Source: Thiotrichaceae bacterium UBA7359
GTDB lineage: Bacteria > Pseudomonadota > Gammaproteobacteria > Eutrophobiales > Eutrophobiaceae
Direction: 5' to 3'
DNA: 5,127 bases
Assembly: GCA_905182825.1 (NCBI GenBank)
Contig: CAJJDJ010000130.1
Span: forward strand, 1-5,127
Within the stretch, counting starts at the first letter, position 1. Every line of letters begins with the position of its first letter. Both the position numbers and the translations under genes were made by a program. Below, in pieces: positions 1 through 5,127 of the stretch. The notes beneath the pieces were generated by a model. That model was not told the origin of the DNA and searched no databases. It saw nothing but the letters and a program-made list of their open reading frames with translations.

Positions 1-81
1 GATGGGCTTGAAAAAGACAATCTCTAGGTGTACGATAATCATACGTTTTATCACATAGCCGAAAAAAAAGGCTTGTATTGA

Positions 82-112
82 TTGATGAGAAGCGATCTTT
101 TAGTTATTTAAT
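82..112 (+). promoter_or_regulatory. weak sigma-70-like promoter candidate for the activator gene
   Basis: A TTGATG hexamer at 82-87 and a TTTAAT hexamer at 107-112 resemble -35 and -10 boxes and lie upstream of the activator gene. The 19-bp spacer is longer than the usual 17, and AT-rich DNA gives such pairs by chance, so this is only a candidate. If it is used, transcription would begin at about 119, inside the palindrome at 116-127. Confidence 0.2.
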
Positions 113-115
113 GGG

Positions 116-127
116 CTCGATATCGAG
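116..127. promoter_or_regulatory. perfect 12-bp palindrome, possible operator
   Basis: CTCGATATCGAG reads the same on both strands and sits 54 bases before the activator start codon, just after the candidate -10 box. Its position near a possible transcription start would suit an autoregulatory or repressor site. There is only one copy in the window and no known consensus is matched, so the role is inferred from position and symmetry alone. Confidence 0.3.
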
Positions 128-181
128 TTATTTTTGGTTTTAGGCATAGTGTGGAAATCAAAAGGTTAAGACAAACTACGG

Positions 182-2182
182 ATGAAGAATTTGAATAAAC
201 ATGCACCATATAATATAAACCCTGGAAAAGTCGATTTGGCTTGGGATAGGTATGTTAATTGTGGGGAACTTCCTAAAAATTCGATTCGAAAAATTGTAAG
301 TGATTCATGGGCAAGGTGTTTGGAAGATGGCGTTGACCCTTCAAGCAGTAAAACCCGTTTAAGTGTGAATGATAAAACATATAAAATACTTCTTAAAGAT
401 AATGCACAATTAGTCGAAGCTGCTAAACCTGTAATGGAGCACGCACGTAATCTACTCGCGGGTTCCGGTTCTATGATGATACTGGCGGACAAAAACGGTA
501 TCTGCCTTCATGTCGAGGGTGATCGTAAAACTGTTGAGGATGGACATGATATTCAGCTGGCGGTCAGAGCGAACTGGAGCGAACGAGCTGCTGGGACAAA
601 TGCGATTGGCACAGTTCTATCAGTTGGTATGCCAATTCAAATTAATACTTCGGAACACTTTTGTGAAGGAATAAAGTCGTGGACTTGTACTGCAATGGTG
701 ATCAGGGATCCCCGCAGTCAGGAAATAATTGGTGCTCTAGACTTGTCGGGTTTAACGAGTGATTTTAGCTATCACACTCAAGCATTAGTTGTTGAAGCTG
801 CGGGTAGGATAGAAAGCAGGCTTGTGGGTATAAGATTAGAGGAAAAAAATCGTCTATTAAATGCAGCAGTTTCGATTTTTTCTTCACCGACAAATGATGC
901 TTTGATGTTACTTGATAATTACGGGAGTTTGGTTAAAGCTAATGAAAATGTCGCTTCTAATCTTGCAATGCGTGGAGTTGACTTAAAGAATAACGGAAAG
1001 AATTTTATACATGATATAAATAATCAAGAGTCAAAAATGCTTGAGGCTGAATGGTTATGTAATGAATGGATCGAACCTGTTATGGAAGGTCAAGATCAAC
1101 TAGGTAGCATGCTAATCATTCCATCACCACATTCTGTATATGTAGGGTCACCGAAGGATAGAATTAGAAGTAAATCATCATTGAATAATGAACGAAAGCA
1201 TTTCGAAGATATTATTGGTTCTAGTAAAGCTTTAAAGAAAACAATCAACAAAGCCCAACGACTCGCTACACTTCCTGTTCCTATATTAATACAGGGAGAA
1301 ACAGGTGTTGGTAAAGAGATGTTTGCAAAAGCTATTCATGCAGCAGGACCGAATAGTAAAGGAGCACTAATAACTTTAAACTGCGGGGGATTATCACGAG
1401 ATTTAATCACCAGTGAGCTATTCGGATATGTAGAAGGTGCTTTTACCGGGGCTATTCGAGGCGGGAAAAAAGGTAAAATAGAAGCTGCAGATGGTGGTAC
1501 GCTTTTCTTAGATGAGATTGGTGAATTGCCATTAGATATTCAGGCTAATTTCTTACGCGTTCTACAAGAAGGTGAAATATGTCGTCTTGGAGATCATCAG
1601 CAACGTAAAGTAAATTTTCGAGTGCTCGTTGCAACGAATCGCGATTTAAATCACGACGTAAAAGAAGGTCTTTTTCGAATGGATTTATTTTATCGCATAT
1701 CAGTAATCACGCTTTCTATACCTAGTTTGCGTGAGCGAAAGAATGACGTTGAAATGTTGATAGATTTCTTCGCTGATGAGATAGCAAAAAGAGATGGTGC
1801 AAAAAAGAAGCAGTTTTCTTCGGATTTCATCAAAACATTAAAAAGTTATAAATGGCCAGGAAATATTAGAGAGTTACGAAATGTTGTAGAATGTTCAGTA
1901 CTGATGTGCCAAACAGAAACAGTTTCACTTGTGGATCTACCAACAGAATTTGATAATAACGCAGAAAAAAATGGTGAGGAAAGAGTATTAGAAAATATTA
2001 TTTTGAGTGATAACAATCTCTCTCTTGAGGGTGCTGAACGTCTTATCATTATTGCTGCAATAAAGTCTAAAAATGGAAATATAACAAAAACTGCTAGTCA
2101 TTTAGGAATGGCAAAGAGTACTCTATACTTGAAGTTGAAAAAGTATGGACTAGACAGAAAATCAAAAATGCTTCAAAGTTAG
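182..2182 (+). CDS. sigma-54-dependent transcriptional activator, AcoR type (GAF / AAA+ / Fis HTH)
   Basis: This 666-residue cytoplasmic enhancer-binding protein should use ATP hydrolysis to open sigma-54 promoters in response to a small effector. The N-terminus has the SWxRCxxxGxxP signature of AcoR-like regulators, followed by a GAF-type sensor (about 75-215) with WSE at 132-134, GTNAIG and HFC at 159-161. Residues about 225-330 are a poorly conserved, perhaps PAS-like, linker. The AAA+ core has Walker A GETGVGKE (372-379), the sigma-54-contacting GAFTGA loop (419-424), Walker B LFLDE ending at D444-E445, and an arginine-finger candidate R505 in LFYR. A Fis-like helix-turn-helix occupies about 633-657. 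There is no phosphoacceptor receiver domain, so it is ligand-controlled rather than two-component. ATG 182 is the only good start: an in-frame TAA lies at 167-169. No strong Shine-Dalgarno is visible. Relatives control acetoin, alcohol and alkane oxidation genes. The effector is unknown; the neighbouring PQQ dehydrogenase suggests an alcohol or carbonyl compound. Confidence 0.93.
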   Translation: MKNLNKHAPYNINPGKVDLAWDRYVNCGELPKNSIRKIVSDSWARCLEDGVDPSSSKTRLSVNDKTYKILLKDNAQLVEAAKPVMEHARNLLAGSGSMMILADKNGICLHVEGDRKTVEDGHDIQLAVRANWSERAAGTNAIGTVLSVGMPIQINTSEHFCEGIKSWTCTAMVIRDPRSQEIIGALDLSGLTSDFSYHTQALVVEAAGRIESRLVGIRLEEKNRLLNAAVSIFSSPTNDALMLLDNYGSLVKANENVASNLAMRGVDLKNNGKNFIHDINNQESKMLEAEWLCNEWIEPVMEGQDQLGSMLIIPSPHSVYVGSPKDRIRSKSSLNNERKHFEDIIGSSKALKKTINKAQRLATLPVPILIQGETGVGKEMFAKAIHAAGPNSKGALITLNCGGLSRDLITSELFGYVEGAFTGAIRGGKKGKIEAADGGTLFLDEIGELPLDIQANFLRVLQEGEICRLGDHQQRKVNFRVLVATNRDLNHDVKEGLFRMDLFYRISVITLSIPSLRERKNDVEMLIDFFADEIAKRDGAKKKQFSSDFIKTLKSYKWPGNIRELRNVVECSVLMCQTETVSLVDLPTEFDNNAEKNGEERVLENIILSDNNLSLEGAERLIIIAAIKSKNGNITKTASHLGMAKSTLYLKLKKYGLDRKSKMLQS

Positions 2183-2257
2183 ATTATAGATTGTAAATTT
2201 CAACTCTAATTTTTTACTTTATTAAAACTTGGTGTTTCAACTACTTTAGTAATTAAC

Positions 2258-3145
2258 ATGCATGAGCGATTAAAATTTATGAAGACATTCAAAATCAGGA
2301 ACTCAAAAAAGTGCTTATTTAATAGGCTTCTTGTCATATCGTTATTACAATTTTCATTTTCAGCTCTTGCTGCAGGAACGGCACAAGAACGTTCAGATGA
2401 AGCATGGGAAAAGAATTTAAGAAAACAAAATTTTCAGAATCGTAAAATCATAGAAGGAATAGATCAAAAAATACTGAAAGTAAAAGCACCTGTCATGGCC
2501 GAAGATGCCTCGATCGTTCCTGTGTCTATTCATACAAAAATCATACAAACCAAAGATCGCTACATTAAGAAGATGCATATCTTCGTTGATAAAAACCCTA
2601 TGCCATTAGTTGGTATATTTGAATTCACTCCTGAAAGTGGTAAAGCTGACTTGGCGATGCGCATTCGTATCAATGAGTATAGTTACATACGCACAGTTGC
2701 TGAATTAAATACTGGGGAACTGTATATGAGTAAAAGTTTTGTGAAGGCTAAAGGAGCATGCTCTGCACCACCGCCAGCTAGTATGGACGACTCAATGAAG
2801 TTATTAGGCAAGATGAAAATGAAAGTTGTTGGTCTAGTCAAATTGGGACGTCCTAATTTAATGCAAATCAGAGTGCGTCATCCTAATATTACTGGTTTGG
2901 CGCCTGAAAAACCCGGCTCTAGCGTAATACCACCTGCTTTCTTTGTAGACACCCTTGTAGTTGATTATAACGATAAACCAATAGTAAAAGCCCTTCTAAC
3001 CTTTTCTATTAGTATGGATCCAACATTACGTTTCTACTTTTTCCCAGAAAAAGAAGGCGTCATAACAGTGACAGGAACGGATACTAAAAAGGCTAGATTT
3101 AGTTCATCACATGCTGTCAATGTATGGAAACCTAAAAATTCTTGA
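2258..3145 (+). CDS. quinoprotein dehydrogenase-associated SoxYZ-like carrier protein (exported)
   Basis: The 295-residue product fuses a SoxY-like domain (about 55-172) to a SoxZ-like domain (about 186-290). The first domain ends in GACSAP, whose Cys168 is the only Cys of the mature protein and occupies the place of the substrate-carrying Cys of SoxY. The second domain shows SoxZ features: RHPNITG near 207-213, PPAFFVDTLVV, and a beta-rich end with TVTGTDT. The N-terminus is a Sec signal peptide: basic residues, a hydrophobic stretch (about 24-35), then ALA at 36-38 with cleavage nearby, so it acts in the periplasm. ATG 2279 (Met8) would give a more typical signal peptide and is an equally good start; neither start has a clear Shine-Dalgarno. 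In true Sox systems SoxY carries sulfur intermediates on a GGCGG arm; here that arm is absent and no other sox gene is visible. The gene follows the activator by 75 bases and precedes a PQQ dehydrogenase, the usual setting of this family as I recall it. The true substrate is unknown. Confidence 0.85.
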   Translation: MHERLKFMKTFKIRNSKKCLFNRLLVISLLQFSFSALAAGTAQERSDEAWEKNLRKQNFQNRKIIEGIDQKILKVKAPVMAEDASIVPVSIHTKIIQTKDRYIKKMHIFVDKNPMPLVGIFEFTPESGKADLAMRIRINEYSYIRTVAELNTGELYMSKSFVKAKGACSAPPPASMDDSMKLLGKMKMKVVGLVKLGRPNLMQIRVRHPNITGLAPEKPGSSVIPPAFFVDTLVVDYNDKPIVKALLTFSISMDPTLRFYFFPEKEGVITVTGTDTKKARFSSSHAVNVWKPKNS

Positions 3146-3179
3146 AAATTATTCTGATTGTCGACAATATTAGTATTGA
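3004..3179 (+). repeat. tandem duplication, copy 1 (3' end of the SoxYZ-like gene plus flank)
   Basis: From TTCTATTAG at 3004 to GTATTGA ending at 3179, this segment recurs at 3187-3361 with an offset of 183 bases, dropping to 182 after a one-base deletion. Hand alignment gives about 19 differences over some 176 bases, or roughly 88-89% identity. This copy holds the last 47 codons of the intact gene, its stop and 34 bases of flank. Both copies start with TTCTATTAG, and a similar ATTATTAG follows copy 2, suggesting that short TATTAG repeats bounded the duplication. Confidence 0.93.
3157..3168. repeat. 12-bp palindrome ATTGTCGACAAT, copy 1
   Basis: This is a perfect palindrome just after the stop codon of the SoxYZ-like gene. 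It recurs exactly at 3339-3350 because both lie in the tandem duplication. It is followed by CAATATTAGTATTG, which could form a small 5-bp stem of its own. It could be a protein-binding site or part of a 3' RNA structure, but it lacks a U-run and is not a standard terminator. Confidence 0.5.
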
Positions 3180-3186
3180 TATTCTG

Positions 3187-3327
3187 TTCTATTAGTATGG
3201 AACCAACATAACGTTTCTACTTTTTTCCAGAAAAAGAAGGTGTCATGATCTAGACAAGAACGGATACTAATAAGGCTAGATTTAGTTCAATACATACTGT
3301 CAATTTATGGAAACCTAGAATTCTTGA
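3187..3327 (+). pseudogene. fragment of the C-terminus of a SoxYZ-like gene
   Basis: Read in the frame of the parent gene, this stretch matches the last part of the SoxZ-like domain (SISMDPTLRFYFFPEKEG and onward). It is interrupted by TAA where the parent has TTA (Leu) and by TAG at 3250-3252, and a one-base deletion shifts the last few codons. It has no start codon or ribosome binding site of its own and cannot encode a functional product. It is either a partial tandem duplication or the remnant of a second full carrier gene whose front has been deleted; the present sequence does not decide between the two. Confidence 0.88.
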
Positions 3328-3337
3328 AAAGAATTCT
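3317..3337 (+). other. perfect 9-bp stem with 3-base loop
   Basis: AGAATTCTT at 3317-3325 is the reverse complement of AAGAATTCT at 3329-3337, with GAA between. The corresponding place in copy 1 does not form this stem: the one-base deletion and the A-to-G and TT-to-GA changes in copy 2 complete it. No T-run follows, so a simple rho-independent terminator is unlikely. It may be a protein-binding palindrome, an mRNA-end structure, or a chance product of drift in AT-rich DNA. Confidence 0.45.
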
Positions 3338-3338
3338 G

Positions 3339-3350
3339 ATTGTCGACAAT
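3339..3350. repeat. 12-bp palindrome ATTGTCGACAAT, copy 2
   Basis: This copy is identical to the palindrome at 3157-3168 and lies one base after the 3317-3337 stem. A shorter relative, TGTCGACA flanked by AAT, occurs at 3404-3411, outside the duplicated unit, which makes a binding-site explanation slightly more attractive. Confidence 0.5.
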
Positions 3351-3403
3351 ATTAGTATTGAAATCCTATTATTAGGAGTTTACACTCGAGTAATCCATTT
3401 ATA

Positions 3404-3411
3404 TGTCGACA
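3404..3411. repeat. TGTCGACA palindrome, third related site
   Basis: TGTCGACA followed by AT repeats the core of the two ATTGTCGACAAT sites upstream, lacking one T on the left side. It lies 90 bases before the dehydrogenase Shine-Dalgarno start. An eight-base match is weak on its own; the interest comes from three such cores within 255 bases. Confidence 0.35.
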
Positions 3412-3490
3412 ATAACAATAAATAACGTCACGCATGTTTTGTTGGATTAAGTTTTTAAAAATCGTAAGTTATTATTATAACTATCTTCAT

Positions 3491-3498
3491 AGGAGGAG
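3491..3498 (+). promoter_or_regulatory. strong Shine-Dalgarno for the GTG-started dehydrogenase
   Basis: AGGAGGAG is a near-ideal ribosome binding site. AGGAGG ends five bases before GTG 3502, which fixes that non-ATG codon as the start. The other two genes of the window lack a comparable site. Confidence 0.9.
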
Positions 3499-3501
3499 AT
3501 T

Positions 3502-5127
3502 GTGAAAATATTTAATTCTAAAAGTTCGAAAGCATTATTAATCGCTGGAGCGATAACAATGCTCAGTGGTTATTCATTCACAGTAAATGCGGGGCCGGAT
3601 GGTGACTGGGCCGATTATGGTCGTGATTCTAATGCATGGCGATATAGTCCATTAAATCAGATTAACAAAGATAACGTAAAGGACCTAAAGGTAGCTTGGA
3701 TACACCAACCAGGTGATATACAAATGGGATTACAAGCGACTCCCATAGCTCTTGATGGCATCCTTTATTACGTCGCAGCAAACAACAATGTATTTGCTGT
3801 CGATGGTGCAACCGGTAGCGCACTATGGCATTACAAGCCTGAACTTCATCCATTAACGGCAGAAACCTTTTGGGCTGCTCAACAGCGCGGTGTTTCTGTA
3901 GGTCATGGTATGGTCTATCTAGGTTCACTAGACGGTCGTTTTATTGCTTTAGATCAGAAAAGTGGTGAAGTGAAATGGGAAATACAATTGACAGACTTCG
4001 AAAATTGTTATGGTTGTAATTTTTCTTTCCCTCCACAATTGGCTGGCGACATAATCTATAGTGGTCACACTGGTGGTGATCAGCCTCTTCAAGGTGCGAT
4101 TTTTGGCGTAAATGCAAAAACTGGTGAAAAGATATGGGAAACTAATACCATAAAAGATGATCCTAAGAGCTGGCCTGGAGACTCAGGTAAAATTGGTGGT
4201 GGTGGTTCTTGGCAGCCAGGCGTTTATGACGCTAAGACAGATACTATCTACATGGGTACCAGTAATGCTGCACCTGATTTTAATAATACTGCTCGTTTGG
4301 GTGATAACCTTTACACCGCGTCTCTCGTTGCTATTGATGCAAAGACAGGCAAGATAAAGGCTCATCATCAGGAAATTCCAAATGATAGCTGGGATTATGA
4401 TTCAGCATACGAAATCATGACTATTCAAAAAGATGGCAAAGATCATATTATTCATTTGAATAAGGGTGGTTTTGTTACTGTTCTTGATAAGGCATCAATG
4501 AAGCCTACCAATGTTTGGCAATTTGCTAAAAATGTCAACTGGGTTAAAGGCATTAATCCTAAAACTGGTGCATTAATTGAACCGCTGCGTCCAAATACAG
4601 AAACAGACACAACTTTCTGCCCATCATTGTTGGGTGCTCGTAGTTGGCAACATGCAGCTTATAATCCCAATTCAGGACTTTGGTATTCTAATGGTTGGGA
4701 ATTTTGTAATACAGTTAAAGCTGGCCCACAAGATCCAGAAACGATTGCCTTTGCTGCCCTTCTATTGGGTGTTGCAAAATTTGAAATCGTTCCCGTTCCA
4801 GGTACAAAAGCAGCGACCTCACGTTTAGATGCTCGCGACCCATTCACAGGTAAAGTCAAATGGTCTCTTGATTATGGTGATAATCCTGGAATGGCTTCTG
4901 TTTTAACAACCGGCGGCGGTCTTGTTTTTAATGGCAATTCTACTGGCGATTACATGGCTTATGATGCTGACACCGGTAAGGAATTATGGAAGTTCAACAC
5001 AGGCTCTGGTCTCCGTTCAGGCCCAATCAGCTACCTAGCTGGTGGTAAGCAGTATATTGCAGTTCCATCAGGTTGGGGCGGCTTAGCAGGGGCTTTTGCT
5101 GGTGGCGTATTTCCAAAATTTGTTGGT
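3502..5127 (+). CDS. PQQ-dependent alcohol dehydrogenase, methanol/ethanol family (3' truncated by window)
   Basis: This periplasmic quinoprotein should oxidise an alcohol to an aldehyde using PQQ and a metal, passing electrons to a cytochrome c. GTG 3502 is chosen for the strong Shine-Dalgarno and because it opens a Sec signal peptide cleaved after VNA30. The mature protein begins with the family pattern DWADYGRDSNAWRYSPL and has repeated propeller motifs of the form D-x-x-T/S-G-x-x-x-W. Recognisable sites by alignment from memory are Arg129 (PQQ), Thr190, Trp237 under the cofactor in GGGGSW, Asn255, the catalytic Asp298 in SWDYDS, Asp300 two residues on (the lanthanide-type position), Lys321, structural Cys373/Cys402, and Trp525 in SGWGG. 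Odd points: the usual adjacent Cys-Cys before the RG motif is replaced by Phe123-Trp124, while a CYGC appears at 169-172; the usual Glu ligands are Gln78 and Asp193. No stop occurs in 542 codons; whether a C-terminal heme domain follows is unseen. The substrate cannot be assigned. Confidence 0.93.
   Translation, partial: MKIFNSKSSKALLIAGAITMLSGYSFTVNAGPDGDWADYGRDSNAWRYSPLNQINKDNVKDLKVAWIHQPGDIQMGLQATPIALDGILYYVAANNNVFAVDGATGSALWHYKPELHPLTAETFWAAQQRGVSVGHGMVYLGSLDGRFIALDQKSGEVKWEIQLTDFENCYGCNFSFPPQLAGDIIYSGHTGGDQPLQGAIFGVNAKTGEKIWETNTIKDDPKSWPGDSGKIGGGGSWQPGVYDAKTDTIYMGTSNAAPDFNNTARLGDNLYTASLVAIDAKTGKIKAHHQEIPNDSWDYDSAYEIMTIQKDGKDHIIHLNKGGFVTVLDKASMKPTNVWQFAKNVNWVKGINPKTGALIEPLRPNTETDTTFCPSLLGARSWQHAAYNPNSGLWYSNGWEFCNTVKAGPQDPETIAFAALLLGVAKFEIVPVPGTKAATSRLDARDPFTGKVKWSLDYGDNPGMASVLTTGGGLVFNGNSTGDYMAYDADTGKELWKFNTGSGLRSGPISYLAGGKQYIAVPSGWGGLAGAFAGGVFPKFVG

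Larger units (their letters stand above)
3187..3361 (+). repeat. tandem duplication, copy 2 (degenerate)
   Basis: This is the second, diverged copy of 3004-3179, separated from the first by seven bases. The differences are mostly substitutions. The densest cluster is at 3247-3257, where CATAACAGTGACAGG in copy 1 corresponds to CATGATCTAGACAAG. There is one single-base deletion near 3317. The final 24 bases, including ATTGTCGACAAT, are identical between copies although they are non-coding, whereas the coding-derived part has drifted. Confidence 0.93.
3362..3501 (+). promoter_or_regulatory. leader region of the PQQ dehydrogenase gene
   Basis: This non-coding, AT-rich stretch should hold the dehydrogenase promoter if the gene has its own. 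It contains a short hairpin (TCCTA 3364-3368, TAGGA 3373-3377, loop TTAT), the palindromes ACTCGAGT (3384-3391) and TGTCGACA (3404-3411), and a -10-like TATAAC at 3476-3481 with no good -35 box at the proper distance. TTGGAT at 3442-3447 is a poor alternative -35. I scanned for a sigma-54 pattern (GG, ten bases, GC) and found no acceptable match here. No RNA gene or riboswitch is recognisable. Confidence 0.4.

Noticed and set aside
1..27. An open frame reading DGLEKDNL then TAG could be the tail of an upstream gene.
   Set aside because: Eight codons are too few to show coding character, and the flanking DNA gives no support.
57..73. AGCC and GGCT flanking an A-run could be an intrinsic terminator hairpin.
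   Set aside because: The stem is only four base pairs and no T-run follows it.
166..492. A 108-codon minus-strand open frame overlapping the start of the activator.
   Set aside because: It lies antisense to the well-supported activator N-terminus and its product resembles no family I know; it is a shadow frame.
2176..2216. TTAGA and TCTAA around the end of the activator gene followed by a T-run looked like a terminator.
   Set aside because: The 5-bp AT-rich stem with a loop of about 20 bases is too weak to support a terminator call.
3262..3275. GG, ten bases, GC spacing like a sigma-54 promoter inside repeat copy 2.
   Set aside because: Only the GG and GC pairs match, the surrounding consensus fails, and the same arrangement exists in the coding sequence of copy 1.
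3004..3361. Possible mobile element or CRISPR-like repeat.
   Set aside because: There are only two copies, derived from the adjacent gene, with no terminal inverted repeats, no transposase and no regular spacers.
4157..4859. Several open frames of 61 to 83 codons on both strands within the dehydrogenase region.
   Set aside because: All overlap the continuous GTG-started dehydrogenase frame, which carries clear family motifs along its whole length.

Overview
The window is AT-rich bacterial DNA from a Gram-negative organism, most likely a low-GC gammaproteobacterium. The evidence is indirect: two of the three proteins have Sec signal peptides for periplasmic export, there is a sigma-54 activator, and there is a PQQ-dependent alcohol dehydrogenase with a SoxYZ-like partner. 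The genus cannot be fixed from the sequence. All three genes lie on the + strand and use the standard code.

Layout. Positions 1-181 are non-coding leader DNA with a weak promoter-like pair and a perfect 12-bp palindrome. Positions 182-2182 encode an AcoR-type sigma-54-dependent activator (GAF sensor, AAA+ ATPase with GAFTGA, Fis-type helix-turn-helix). Positions 2258-3145 encode an exported fused SoxY-SoxZ-like carrier of the kind found beside quinoprotein dehydrogenases. Positions 3146-3501 hold no intact gene. They contain a decayed, about 88% identical tandem copy of the end of the SoxYZ-like gene plus its 3' flank, several small palindromes and the leader of the next gene. From 3502 a GTG-started gene with a strong Shine-Dalgarno encodes a periplasmic PQQ-dependent methanol/ethanol-family dehydrogenase. 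It has 542 codons and runs off the right edge.

How the genes may work together (inference). The GAF domain of the activator would sense a small molecule, perhaps an alcohol, aldehyde or ketone, and switch on sigma-54 transcription of the periplasmic oxidation module. The dehydrogenase would oxidise an alcohol with PQQ and pass electrons to a cytochrome c encoded outside the window. The SoxYZ-like protein would be an accessory carrier with a single Cys in its mature part; its real task in such loci is not established.

The most unusual points are in the dehydrogenase. By motif alignment from memory it lacks the hallmark adjacent Cys-Cys pair, has a CxxC instead, and differs at several PQQ and metal contact positions, while keeping the extra Asp that marks lanthanide-type enzymes. 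The tandem partial duplication downstream of the SoxYZ-like gene is visible directly. No convincing -24/-12 sigma-54 promoter was found for the expected targets.
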